Shown one piece after another: positions 9,262 through 17,601 of a stretch of 38,068 nucleotides of DNA. The notes beneath the pieces are model-generated. The model worked only from the letters and a program-made list of their open reading frames with translations. It was not told the DNA's origin and did not search any database. Position 1 is the stretch's first letter; each line of letters opens with the position of its first letter. The stretch covers positions 1-38,068 of the forward strand of contig QZKS01000034.1 in the NCBI GenBank assembly GCA_003599865.1, in the 5' to 3' direction. The position numbers and the translations under genes are program-made. The DNA is from Desulfobacteraceae bacterium. GTDB taxonomy: Bacteria; Desulfobacterota; Desulfobacteria; Desulfobacterales; SURF-7.

Positions 9262-11097
9262 ATGTGGCGTTCATTCAGTATTGCGAATAAAATCTGGTTG
9301 AGTTTGAGTATCTTAATTATTGGATACTTTGCCTCAATGCTATTTGGATATAATAACGGCAAAAAAACCGAGATCCGGTTATTCAGCGTATCGGAGTCTG
9401 TTTTTCCGGCAAGCCGTTACAGCCAGTCGGCGTTAAATTTTTTCATCGAACAGGTAAAACTGTTCAATGATGCTGTCCTGATCGGCGACATCAATCAGCT
9501 TGAAACCGCACGCTCCAAGGCAGAAAAAATTCAGGAATCTCTCACTGCCGTTTCGGCCCTCCAAGATGTTGATCCTGAAATGAAAGAAAGAATCAATACC
9601 CTCTTGAAAGAATTATCTTCATTTTCCGAAGCAGCCCAGACGATCTATACCAAAATGATCACCTATGAAGATGCTGCGGATATGAATAAAACAGCCGAGT
9701 TGACAGAACAGACAAAATCACTTGAGAAACAACTCACCGAGCTTAGCCGGTATTTCGTAAATGAACTGAATTCGGAATTATCCTCCATCAGCGAAAACAC
9801 AAAACGGCAGCGTATCTACAGCCTGACGACCTTTTTCATTGTGGTTACCGGTTCTATCCTGCTGATATGGCTGATCTTGTCCCGGGGAATTATTAGACCG
9901 CTGAAAAAAACAGTTGCTGCACTCAATAACATGGCCCGGGGGGATCTTTCCGCCCATCTGGAAACCGGGAAAGACGAGATCGGAATCATGGGCTCCGCCC
10001 TCAATGCGGTGGTTGACTCCCTTAACATCAAAGCAAAAGCCGCTACCAATATTGCCGAAGGCAATCTTGCCCAGGAAATTGTCGTTGCATCTGAAAAAGA
10101 CACCCTCGGCAAGGCCCTGCTCACCATGATCAACAGCCTGAACAGTATGGTTACAGAGCTTAATTTTTCCGCTGCACAGGTGGATTCCGGTTCCAGACAA
10201 ATCGCAGATTCCAGCATTGCCCTGTCTCAAGGAGCGACGGAACAGGCATCCGCCATAGAAGAAATATCCAGCAGCATGACACAAATCAGCTCACAGACAA
10301 AAACCAATGCTGAAAATGCGACTCAGGCCAATACCCTGGCCAAGGCCGCACATGAAGCGGTCCGGAACGGTATCCAGCAGATGCAGGAAATGGTTTCCTC
10401 AATGAATGCCATCAGCGAATCCAGTAATGAAATTGGAAAGATTATTAAAACAATCGATGATATTGCTTTTCAAACCAATCTGCTGGCACTCAATGCCGCG
10501 GTGGAAGCGGCAAGAGCCGGTAAACACGGGAAAGGATTTGCCGTTGTGGCACAGGAAGTTCGGTCTCTGGCAGCGCGAAGCGCCAAGGCTGCTCAGGAAA
10601 CAACGGATATGATTGAAAAGTCAATTAAAAAAGTAAAGGATGGAAACCAGACCGCCGGCAAAACATCGGAAGCACTTGAAAAAATAAACACCGGTGTGAC
10701 CCAGGTAACGGACCTTGTTGGTGAAATAGCCTCGGCCAGCAATGAACAGGCACAAGGTATCGCCCAGGTCAACAAAGGGCTTCAGCAGGTCGATGACGTC
10801 ACCCAGCGCAACACCGCCAATGCCGAAGAAACATCATCCGCCGCGGAAACACTTTCCGCCCAGGCGGCACAGGTTCACCATCTGCTTGCACGGTTCCGGG
10901 TGAAGCATGATGATAGCAGCGCAGCGCCGGAAACAATACCCCAGACTGGGACACGAACTCCTGAAATGACACCCCAAACTCATAAACAACCACTATCCTA
11001 CACATGGGGTAATGCGGAAACCCATCGGAAGGGAATACCGGAACAAAAACCGGAGCAGATCATCAAACTGGATGACAGCGAATTCGGCAAATACTAG
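9262..11097 (+). CDS. Methyl-accepting chemotaxis protein
   Basis: Inner-membrane chemoreceptor of 611 residues. TM1 is at about residues 12-30 and TM2 at about 189-207, enclosing a ~155-residue helical periplasmic sensor of four-helix-bundle type. A HAMP domain follows (about 207-262), then a second HAMP-like linker (about 262-300) and the cytoplasmic signalling hairpin, with the conserved tip IAFQTNLLALNAAVEAARAG around residues 400-420. The C-terminus ends DDSEFGKY, with no CheR-binding pentapeptide of NWETF type. GGAG lies 7 nt before the ATG. No che genes are in the window, so the ligand and output are unknown. Confidence 0.93.
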   Translation: MWRSFSIANKIWLSLSILIIGYFASMLFGYNNGKKTEIRLFSVSESVFPASRYSQSALNFFIEQVKLFNDAVLIGDINQLETARSKAEKIQESLTAVSALQDVDPEMKERINTLLKELSSFSEAAQTIYTKMITYEDAADMNKTAELTEQTKSLEKQLTELSRYFVNELNSELSSISENTKRQRIYSLTTFFIVVTGSILLIWLILSRGIIRPLKKTVAALNNMARGDLSAHLETGKDEIGIMGSALNAVVDSLNIKAKAATNIAEGNLAQEIVVASEKDTLGKALLTMINSLNSMVTELNFSAAQVDSGSRQIADSSIALSQGATEQASAIEEISSSMTQISSQTKTNAENATQANTLAKAAHEAVRNGIQQMQEMVSSMNAISESSNEIGKIIKTIDDIAFQTNLLALNAAVEAARAGKHGKGFAVVAQEVRSLAARSAKAAQETTDMIEKSIKKVKDGNQTAGKTSEALEKINTGVTQVTDLVGEIASASNEQAQGIAQVNKGLQQVDDVTQRNTANAEETSSAAETLSAQAAQVHHLLARFRVKHDDSSAAPETIPQTGTRTPEMTPQTHKQPLSYTWGNAETHRKGIPEQKPEQIIKLDDSEFGKY

Positions 11098-11172
11098 TCA
11101 TCATAACTTTTTTTAAAAAGACATCCGGACGTCCATGCCTGCGAAAACACAAATCCGGTATAGGCAAACTCT

Positions 11173-12660
11173 TTATTTCATCGGCAACAGGACCGTAAAG
11201 GATGTACCTTTGCCGATTTCACTCTCAACGTCGATATAGCCGCCAAAAGAATCCACAATACCCTTCACGATCGGCAAACCAAGCCCTGTCCCGGTGATAA
11301 ACCGGGTATGCTCATTTTTCACCCGATAGAACTTTTCAAAAATTTTATCCATGTACTTGGCATCGATTCCATAACCATTGTCTTTGACAATCACCCTTAA
11401 ATGGGTTCCGGCCATATCGGCAATCACCTTGATCTCGCCTCCTTCCGGGGTATAATTGATGGCATTGGTAATGAGATTTCCATACACGCTTTCCAGTGCC
11501 ATCGGATCGGCCATGACCGGTGGAAAAGGCCCGTTCTTGATTTCAAGGGCAAGTGTTTGTTTCTTCGCGGTTGCCTGAACCCCCAGAAAATCGATAATAC
11601 TTTTCAACAACTCCTCTACCTGAACCGGCTTTGATTCCTTGGATGCCATACCCGCCTCTATCCGGGAAAGATCCAGCAGGTCCCCGATCGTGGAAATGAG
11701 TCCCCTGGTCTTCTCCTTTGCACGGGAAAGCAGATGCTGCTCATCCTCCGAAGCACCCTCGGCCATATCGTTCAGGACCATGGCAAGCTGCTCATGAATT
11801 GTGGAAAGCGGGGAACGCAGTTCATGGGACACCTTGGCAACGAATTCCGATCTCAACTGATCCAGTGCTTTCATGGCTGAAATATCCATGATATTGATTA
11901 CAGTCCCCAGACACTCCCGTTTCTTTCCCAGCACCGGTCTGGCTCTGGCCAGCAAAAACCTGCCGCCGGCCAGATTCAGTTCATGCGTCGGAATATCATC
12001 ATAATCAACATATTTTCCATGGGATATATCAATGATCAAGCGGCACAGTTCTTTGTCCTGAATATAGGCATCTACATCCCCGCCGGGCAATACATCCTTT
12101 TCAATTCCCAGATGCTGTCTGAAGGCAGGATTCAACAAAACAACCTTGCCGTTTGTGTCGGTCACCAAAACCCCGTTGGGAAGAGAATCGATGATTGTAT
12201 AAACCCTGCTTTGGGAAGTGTGAAGATCCGCCAGGGTTCGTTTCCGTTCCATTTCCAGCTTTTCCGCTTCCAGCGTCAACTGCATTTTTTCACGTGCGCG
12301 GTTCACTACGATGCGAAGCTGATCCGGCTCATAGGGCTTGGGGATAAAATCATACGCCCCCCGTTTCATCGCCTCAATGGCTGTTTCAACGGTTGCATAC
12401 CCGGTGATGACAATAACGAGGATACCCCGATCCATTTCAACAATTCGCTTTAAAACCTCCATCCCGTCAATTCCCGGCATCTTCATATCCAGCAGGACAA
12501 TAGCCGCCGGCTCCGCTTCCAGTATCTTCAAGCCCTCTTCTCCCCGGGAAGCCTTGAAAACCTGGAAGTTCATCCGGGTTAAAATCCGTTCCGCCCCATC
12601 ACGAAGAATCTGTTCGTCGTCAATGACCAGTACTTTTCCTGTATCCAGTTTATTCTTCAC
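11173..12660 (-). CDS. Receiver-PAS-histidine kinase hybrid
   Basis: Cytoplasmic sensor kinase with an N-terminal receiver. Start chosen at GTG 12660 (495 residues): GGAGG lies 8 nt upstream inside the end of the preceding gene, and MKNKLDTGKVLVIDDEQ then begins at a normal distance from the receiver. The receiver has the Asp pair DDE and a phospho-acceptor Asp in VLLDMKMPG. It is followed by a coiled-coil linker, a PAS domain (SLPNGVLVTDTNGKVVLLN), HisKA with SHELRSPLSTI, and a HATPase with GTGLGLPIVKG. It overlaps the upstream kinase by 11 nt, implying translational coupling. Its receiver is probably phosphorylated by that kinase or by another phosphorelay member; that is inference. Confidence 0.88.
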   Translation of the reverse strand: MKNKLDTGKVLVIDDEQILRDGAERILTRMNFQVFKASRGEEGLKILEAEPAAIVLLDMKMPGIDGMEVLKRIVEMDRGILVIVITGYATVETAIEAMKRGAYDFIPKPYEPDQLRIVVNRAREKMQLTLEAEKLEMERKRTLADLHTSQSRVYTIIDSLPNGVLVTDTNGKVVLLNPAFRQHLGIEKDVLPGGDVDAYIQDKELCRLIIDISHGKYVDYDDIPTHELNLAGGRFLLARARPVLGKKRECLGTVINIMDISAMKALDQLRSEFVAKVSHELRSPLSTIHEQLAMVLNDMAEGASEDEQHLLSRAKEKTRGLISTIGDLLDLSRIEAGMASKESKPVQVEELLKSIIDFLGVQATAKKQTLALEIKNGPFPPVMADPMALESVYGNLITNAINYTPEGGEIKVIADMAGTHLRVIVKDNGYGIDAKYMDKIFEKFYRVKNEHTRFITGTGLGLPIVKGIVDSFGGYIDVESEIGKGTSFTVLLPMK

Positions 12661-14137
12661 ACTCAGCTCCTCCATGATTCGGATACTCCAGAGGAAGTTC
12701 AATCCGGAAAGTAGTGCCTTCATGAATACGGCTCTTTGCCGTGATGACTCCGCCATGATCCTGAATAATGCCGTAAACCATACTCAAACCAAGTCCGGTC
12801 CCCTTGCCTTCCTCTTTGGTTGTAAAGAATGGTTCAAAAATATGATTCAACACTTCTTCCGGCATTCCGGGTCCTGTATCCCCGATTTCGATAATCATCT
12901 TTTTTCCATCATCTGAAAGGCCGGTGGATAAACGCAGGTGTCCTTTCCCATCCATGGCCTGGGCTGCATTCAGTATAATATTCATAAAAACATGGTTCAT
13001 TTGCTGGATATCAACCGGGACAAGCGGCAGGTTTTCCGCCAGCTTTTTTTCAATGACAATATTTTGAAACAACGTCTGATTTTCCAGCAAAAACATCGTT
13101 CTTGAGATGGCCTCATTTACATTATGCGGTTTGACCATATGACATGTCTGCCGTGCAAATTCCAACAGCTCCTTCACCGTATCCCTGCATCTCTCCGCTT
13201 CCTGCAGAATACGGCCGAGATCATCCTTTGCGCTCTGTTCCAAGTCATAATCCTCCAGAAGGAACTTGGTATACAGCGTGATGCCGCCCAGAGGATTGTT
13301 CAATTGATGCGCCACTCCGGCTGACAATTTGCCCAGTGAAGACATTTTCTCTGCCTGCAGAAGCTGTATCTGGGTTTTTTCAAGCTCTTTTTTAATGCGC
13401 AACTCCTCGCGAAGATCATGAAAAAAACCAATGGAAGCGACCTCTTTGTCTCCTTTATATACGATGGCTGCATTTAATTGAATCGGGATAATTTCCCCAT
13501 TTTTTCTGACCACATCCACCTGGAAGGATTTCAGTTTGCCTTTCCCCCCATGATCATCGCTTCGGAGCAACCGCATGATATCGCGTGCCGTATCCCCTTG
13601 ATAAACATCTCTGATATCCAGTGAATTCAGTGCCTCTTCGACACTGTATCCGCTGATTTCTACCGCTGCATCATTAAAAATCAGAATTTTTCCGGATTTA
13701 TCCGCCGCAATCACCCCATCTACCGAACTGAGGATTAAATTTTTTAAAAAAGAATTGGCCCTTCGAAGACTTTCTTCCATTTCTTCCCGGGATGGGTTAT
13801 CAAATTCAACAATGGCAACCGCATCGATTTTATCTCCTGAAAGTATGGGATAGGAATACCGGCAGGTGGACCATTTCAGGTCTAATGAACGGTTTTCTTT
13901 TTCCCGCAGGACGGGCTTTCCGGATTGAATTACCTGATTCGCAGGACAGCTCTCTCCGGGGGACTCCCATTCGCAGAGAACCTGATGACATTTCTGTCCC
14001 ACGATATTTGCTCCATATTTTTCCTTGGTGTAGCGATTTGTCGCTATAATTTGATAATCAGGCGAGACAATAAAGAAAATCCGGTTTGAAGCGTCAATTG
14101 CTTTTAAAAGATATTCTTTTTCCCGTTCAGAACGCAT
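12650..14137 (-). CDS. PAS-PAS sensor histidine kinase
   Basis: Soluble histidine kinase of 495 residues with no membrane segments. PAS1 (about 8-115) holds three cysteines: Cys50 and Cys55 in GQKCHQVLCE, and Cys64 in ESCPANQ. PAS2 (about 128-245) precedes a HisKA of the NtrB-like type, with His277 in VAHQLNNPLGG, and a HATPase ending GTGLGLSMVYGIIQDHGG. AGGATCACC precedes the ATG. It begins 14 nt after the AroE-like gene and overlaps the next kinase gene, so the three genes look like one operon. The Cys-rich PAS suggests redox or metal sensing, but nothing here proves a ligand. Confidence 0.9.
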   Translation of the reverse strand: MRSEREKEYLLKAIDASNRIFFIVSPDYQIIATNRYTKEKYGANIVGQKCHQVLCEWESPGESCPANQVIQSGKPVLREKENRSLDLKWSTCRYSYPILSGDKIDAVAIVEFDNPSREEMEESLRRANSFLKNLILSSVDGVIAADKSGKILIFNDAAVEISGYSVEEALNSLDIRDVYQGDTARDIMRLLRSDDHGGKGKLKSFQVDVVRKNGEIIPIQLNAAIVYKGDKEVASIGFFHDLREELRIKKELEKTQIQLLQAEKMSSLGKLSAGVAHQLNNPLGGITLYTKFLLEDYDLEQSAKDDLGRILQEAERCRDTVKELLEFARQTCHMVKPHNVNEAISRTMFLLENQTLFQNIVIEKKLAENLPLVPVDIQQMNHVFMNIILNAAQAMDGKGHLRLSTGLSDDGKKMIIEIGDTGPGMPEEVLNHIFEPFFTTKEEGKGTGLGLSMVYGIIQDHGGVITAKSRIHEGTTFRIELPLEYPNHGGAECEE

Positions 14138-14151
14138 GGTGATCCTTTTGG

Positions 14152-14970
14152 TTACAATTCCTCATCCATTGCTTTTAAAAACTCTTTTGTCTCAACATCA
14201 ATCCTGGTCCAAAGCGCAAAACTCCTTCTTGCCTGATGAGCAAGTATAGATCTTCCATCCAGAAATCGAACTGATTTTTTCTTTGCTTTTGCCTCCCAGA
14301 AATTGACCGGACGACCGTAATTCATATCCACAATCATCTCACATCCCGGAATATCGAGACTGTCGACTATGGATGCCAATTCCGGTGATTCGTCAGGGCT
14401 TGATACCGAGGTGGCGTTAATCAGAATGTCCGCTGTTATCGATTGATCATTGACCGACCGGATCGGCAAGGCCTTGCCTCCGATATTGTTAACGATTCCG
14501 GCAAGACTGTTGGCATCTCTCCCCACGATCAGAATCGATTCCGCCCGCAGCCAGTTCAAAATAAACACGACCGCTTTGGCAATACCTCCGGTTCCAAAAA
14601 CAATGGCGGTTTTGCCGGGCACATCAAACCCGATCTCTTCCAGTGTATCCATGAACCCGATGGCATTGGTATTATATCCCTTTAAGGATTTCCCGTTCCG
14701 CACAACCGTATTGACTGCGCCGATAATATTCGCACCCTCGGACAGAATATCCAGATGAGGAATAACCGCCTCTTTGTAAGGAATAGTAATATTGGCTCCG
14801 TCGATATTCAAAACCCTCAGGCTTTGCATTGCCGGTCCAATCTGACCCGGATCAACCTTAAAGGGGACATACATTCCCCGTATGCCGACTCGCTTGAATA
14901 CACTCGAAAAAATGATAGGGGATTTGGACTGGAAAGCGCGTTCATCTCCTAGGATGCAAAATATTTTCAT
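14152..14970 (-). CDS. Shikimate dehydrogenase (AroE) family protein with atypical active site
   Basis: A 272-residue protein with the full AroE layout: SKSP near residue 15 (shikimate-binding serines), NITIPYKE with Lys66, AVNTVV, a Rossmann motif FGTGGIAKAV, INATSV and a C-terminal AHQARRSFALWT with the conserved Gln. The catalytic Asp of the NTD motif is replaced: it reads GYNTNAIG with Asn102 (codon AAT at 14665-14667). The NADP-phosphate motif NRT is also changed, to GRDANSL. It may be a normal AroE with a local variant, a low-activity paralogue, or a protein with another substrate. It heads the two-kinase operon. The upstream Shine-Dalgarno is weak (AGGCAG). Confidence 0.85.
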   Translation of the reverse strand: MKIFCILGDERAFQSKSPIIFSSVFKRVGIRGMYVPFKVDPGQIGPAMQSLRVLNIDGANITIPYKEAVIPHLDILSEGANIIGAVNTVVRNGKSLKGYNTNAIGFMDTLEEIGFDVPGKTAIVFGTGGIAKAVVFILNWLRAESILIVGRDANSLAGIVNNIGGKALPIRSVNDQSITADILINATSVSSPDESPELASIVDSLDIPGCEMIVDMNYGRPVNFWEAKAKKKSVRFLDGRSILAHQARRSFALWTRIDVETKEFLKAMDEEL

Positions 14971-15004
14971 TCAGCTGCCTGTGTGGCTTGAGTTAAGCAA
15001 TTCC

Positions 15005-15035
15005 GGGAAGACCCCGCAATGCCGGGGGTCTTCCC
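15005..15035 (-). terminator. Strong hairpin between the receiver gene and the AroE-like gene
   Basis: GGGAAGACCCC at 15005-15015 pairs perfectly with GGGGTCTTCCC at 15025-15035 (11 bp, 9-nt loop). On the minus strand it follows the receiver stop by about 57 nt, but the T-run (TTTTT) lies before the hairpin, not after it. It is therefore at best a partial terminator or an attenuation/processing element separating metF-receiver from the aroE-kinase unit. Confidence 0.45.
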
Positions 15036-15092
15036 AAAAATTTGCCTGTCGTTATCCATGTCCGGTAACAGATTTTTCCTCCTTTTTTCAGG

Positions 15093-15479
15093 TTACCCGA
15101 CAAGCCGTTTCACACTCTGTAAAATATCTTGCGCGGACGCGGGTTTCGGGAGATAGTCATCTGCCTCCATGCTCATTCCGTCATGATGTGAATATCTGGT
15201 TGAACCGACATGATCAGCGACAGCCGTCAACATAATGATGGGTATATTTTTGTATTTTTCACTTTTTTTGAGTTCTGCACATACTTCGTAACCATCTTTC
15301 TCCGGCATCATGACGTCCAGTACAATTGCATCCGGAGGATTTGCTTTTACTTTGTCCAGCGCCTCAACGCCGTCATAGGCCACTTCAACGTTATAACCTT
15401 CTTTTTTAAGATTGGCCTGGACAATAGAAGCGAAATCAGGTTCATCATCAACAACGAGAATGGTTTTTTTATCGCTCAT
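15093..15479 (-). CDS. Stand-alone CheY-like response regulator receiver
   Basis: A 128-residue protein consisting of a receiver domain only. It shows the acidic pair DDE at 11-13, phospho-acceptor Asp55 in AIVLDVMMPEKDG, the Thr in IIMLTAV and the Lys in YLPKP. Between the Thr and the Lys is an extended segment (HVGSTRYSHHDGMSM) longer than in CheY. There is no output domain, so it acts by protein contact or in a phosphorelay. AGGAGGAGTAA precedes the ATG. It lies 75 nt downstream of metF and may be cotranscribed with the Hdr-Met operon or link it to nearby kinases. Confidence 0.9.
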   Translation of the reverse strand: MSDKKTILVVDDEPDFASIVQANLKKEGYNVEVAYDGVEALDKVKANPPDAIVLDVMMPEKDGYEVCAELKKSEKYKNIPIIMLTAVADHVGSTRYSHHDGMSMEADDYLPKPASAQDILQSVKRLVG

Positions 15480-15554
15480 TTACTCCTCCTTAAAAATTGC
15501 AGCTTTGTTTTGATGTATATGGAAAAACCAAATCCGCCCCATGCATTCGACGGA

Positions 15555-16484
15555 TTATATAACCGGTCTGGGAAACAGGCCGGCTCTCTCAACAATTTCG
15601 GGAACTTTTTCCTCCCACTCGATCGCCATCACATGAAACCCGTGAACCCCATCGATCTCTTTGAGTCTCTGTATGGATTCCACACAGATATTGATCCCTT
15701 CTTGCGCCTGCTTCTCCTTGGGTGTGTCTGCCATCCGTTTTACAACCGCATCCGGAACATCCATACCGGGAACCCTGTTTTTCATATACCGCGCCATGCC
15801 GGCAGATTTAAACGGCGTAACGCCTGCCAGGATATGGACTTTTTCATGAAGACCCCGGTCCCGGACTCCCTTCATCCACTTCTCAAATTTATCAAGATTG
15901 TAAATACATTGTGTCTGTATAAATTCAGCTCCTGCCGCCACTTTTTTAGCAAGCCTGGCAACACGTATTTCAAAAGGGTCGGCAAATGGATTGGCGGCCG
16001 CTCCGACAAACATTTTCGGGGGACGCTTGATCTCATCCCCTCCGATAAATTTTCCTTCATCCCGCATTCTCCGGACAGTCTGGATCAACTGCATGGAATC
16101 CAGGTCATGAACATTCTGTCCGGATGCGCAGTCTCCAAAGCTCTGATGATCCCCGGACAAACATAACATGTTATGGATATCAAAAGACGCAGCCCCAAGG
16201 ATATCACTTTGTAAAGCGATTCGATTCCGATCTCTGGTGACCATCTGAAGAACCGGTTCCAGCCCCATCAGCTTCAGCCGGATACAGGCCGCCAGACTGC
16301 ACATCCGGGTAACGGATGTCTGATTGTCGGTAATGTTGATCGCATCCACATGATCTTTAATCAAGTTCGCCTTTTCCGTAATCGCTTCCGGGTCACTGCC
16401 CCGGGGCGGACCACACTCGGATGTCACGGCAAGATTGCCTGATGCAAGAATTTTTTCCAGTTTGCTCTCTGTTTTTAGGCTCAT
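15555..16484 (-). CDS. metF: 5,10-methylenetetrahydrofolate reductase, MetF of the Hdr-Met operon
   Basis: Flavin TIM-barrel enzyme reducing methylene-THF to methyl-THF, the methyl-branch step of the reductive acetyl-CoA pathway. The 309-residue chain shows TSECGPPRGSD near the N-terminus (catalytic Glu region), DAINITDNQTSVTRM, LQMVTRDRNRIALQSD and LCLSGDHQSFGD, all MTHFR landmarks. Its start overlaps the metV stop as ATGA. The linked MetV, MvhD and HdrA indicate that reductant is delivered through an iron-sulfur/flavin complex rather than directly by NADH, as known for MetF-MetV acetogen-type enzymes. A second homologue lies at 29279-30154. Confidence 0.93.
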   Translation of the reverse strand: MSLKTESKLEKILASGNLAVTSECGPPRGSDPEAITEKANLIKDHVDAINITDNQTSVTRMCSLAACIRLKLMGLEPVLQMVTRDRNRIALQSDILGAASFDIHNMLCLSGDHQSFGDCASGQNVHDLDSMQLIQTVRRMRDEGKFIGGDEIKRPPKMFVGAAANPFADPFEIRVARLAKKVAAGAEFIQTQCIYNLDKFEKWMKGVRDRGLHEKVHILAGVTPFKSAGMARYMKNRVPGMDVPDAVVKRMADTPKEKQAQEGINICVESIQRLKEIDGVHGFHVMAIEWEEKVPEIVERAGLFPRPVI

Positions 16485-17149
16485 TCCTGAACATCCTCCC
16501 TGACAACTTTTCGGGGTCCTCCGGCTCGATCAGAGGACCAGTCCTTGATATCCGCTAATTTTTCATAATCATCCATTCTGTTCATGGCTTTGAGCCTGTC
16601 GATAATCAACTGCCAGGCACAATCCAGATCCTTGCTGATTTCACATTTTCCATTGGTTGAACCGCCGCAGGGGCCGTTTAAAATGCGCTTGGCGCATCTT
16701 GAAATCGGACAAATCCCGGCAGTGTTTGCCAGTATGCATTGTCCGCAGGCTTGACAACGTTCTGTCCATAATCCTCGTTTCTCTGTCGCACCTAAAAAAC
16801 AGGTATTCACTCCCGGATAAACCGGAGTCGATCCGTATTTGTCCGCGACAAACTGGACACCCACTCCGCAAGCAAGAGAAAGAACCGCATCATAGGAATC
16901 AATGCGATCCCGGATCTCTTCCAGATATTCGTGATCACATTGCCGTTCCAGTGTGATTTCATCGATCAGCTTTTCTTTGCCCTGGTTCAGAAAATACATT
17001 CGAAGAGCGGAAGCCAGGATTCCGACCTCTTTTTTACCACCGGCCTCACAAACGGTGACGCACTCATTGCATCCCAGCAGAAGAATTTTTTGATAATCTT
17101 TAATTTCTTGAATAATTTCTTCAATCGGTTTTTTATCAGCAACAATCAT
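16481..17149 (-). CDS. metV: MetV-like zinc/iron-sulfur subunit of methylene-THF reductase
   Basis: A 222-residue protein of the MTHFR C-terminal (MetV) family, the obligate partner of MetF in acetogens and many sulfate reducers. Cysteine motifs are visible: GCNECVTVCEAGG near residue 27, then CQACGQC and CPISRCAKRILNGPCGG in the C-terminal half, expected to hold metal (Zn in studied MetV) and possibly Fe-S. Both ends overlap its neighbours by 4 nt (ATGA with mvhD upstream and metF downstream), indicating tight translational coupling and probable complex formation. No flavin motif is seen, so it is structural or electron-transferring, not catalytic by itself. Confidence 0.88.
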   Translation of the reverse strand: MIVADKKPIEEIIQEIKDYQKILLLGCNECVTVCEAGGKKEVGILASALRMYFLNQGKEKLIDEITLERQCDHEYLEEIRDRIDSYDAVLSLACGVGVQFVADKYGSTPVYPGVNTCFLGATEKRGLWTERCQACGQCILANTAGICPISRCAKRILNGPCGGSTNGKCEISKDLDCAWQLIIDRLKAMNRMDDYEKLADIKDWSSDRAGGPRKVVREDVQE

Positions 17150-17601
17150 AAAGCACCTTCACGGATAATGGGTTTTATTTTTTTCTTTGCCAGTTTAATC
17201 GGATTCGGTCCCAATTGGATGATCTTATCAAACATCTCGTTTGCATACTTTACAAAAAGCGGCGCCTCGCTGGAGGACAGATTGCACATCCTGACACGCT
17301 CACCGCCGATTCCAATATTGTCCAACAGTATTTGAGCCTGCTCCACCCGTTTCCGGGCTCGAAAATTACCCTGGTTGTAATGACAATCCCCTTCCATGCA
17401 TCCCACCACATAGACACCATCCGCTCCTTTTTCAAAAGACCGGAGGATATGGATGACATCCACCTTTCCGGTGCATGGAACCCGAATAATTTTAATACTT
17501 GCCGGATAACTCAATCTCATCGAACCTGCCAGGTCCGCCGCGGTATATCCTCAGAAATTACAGCAAAACGAGATGATAATCGGTTGAAAATCCCTACTCA
17601 T
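17146..17601 (-). CDS. mvhD: MvhD-family iron-sulfur protein, selenocysteine-containing (in-frame UGA)
   Basis: Small [2Fe-2S] electron-transfer subunit that docks HdrA to its partners. The frame from ATG 17601 (overlapping the hdrA stop as ATGA) encodes 151 residues if UGA at 17551-17553 is read as selenocysteine 17. The N-terminus then reads CCNF-U-GYTAADLAGSMR, matching the family pattern CCN-x-C-x-Y-x-A-A-DLAG with U in the third Cys position. Later cysteines are in RVPCTGKVD, GCMEGDCHY and RMCNLSS. Taking the internal ATG at 17520 instead would discard the conserved metal-binding N-terminus. Homology on both sides of the UGA, the ATGA coupling and the hairpin below argue against a pseudogene. 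Confidence 0.88.
17521..17553 (-). promoter_or_regulatory. Candidate bacterial SECIS of mvhD
   Basis: The UGA is at 17551-17553. Twenty nucleotides downstream a triloop GGC (17528-17530) caps a 7-bp stem, CGGACCT (17531-17537) with AGGTTCG (17521-17527), including one G-U. The G at the start of the loop and the UGA-to-loop distance fit the published general model of bacterial SECIS elements. Folding was done by eye. Confidence 0.65.

Noticed and set aside
15210-16166. 318-residue plus-strand frame
   Set aside because: Runs antisense across two well-supported genes (receiver and metF) and has shadow-like composition.
17146-17520. 124-residue MvhD starting at an internal ATG
   Set aside because: It would lack the conserved CCN-x-C N-terminus; upstream sequence in the same frame encodes it up to an ATG coupled to the hdrA stop.
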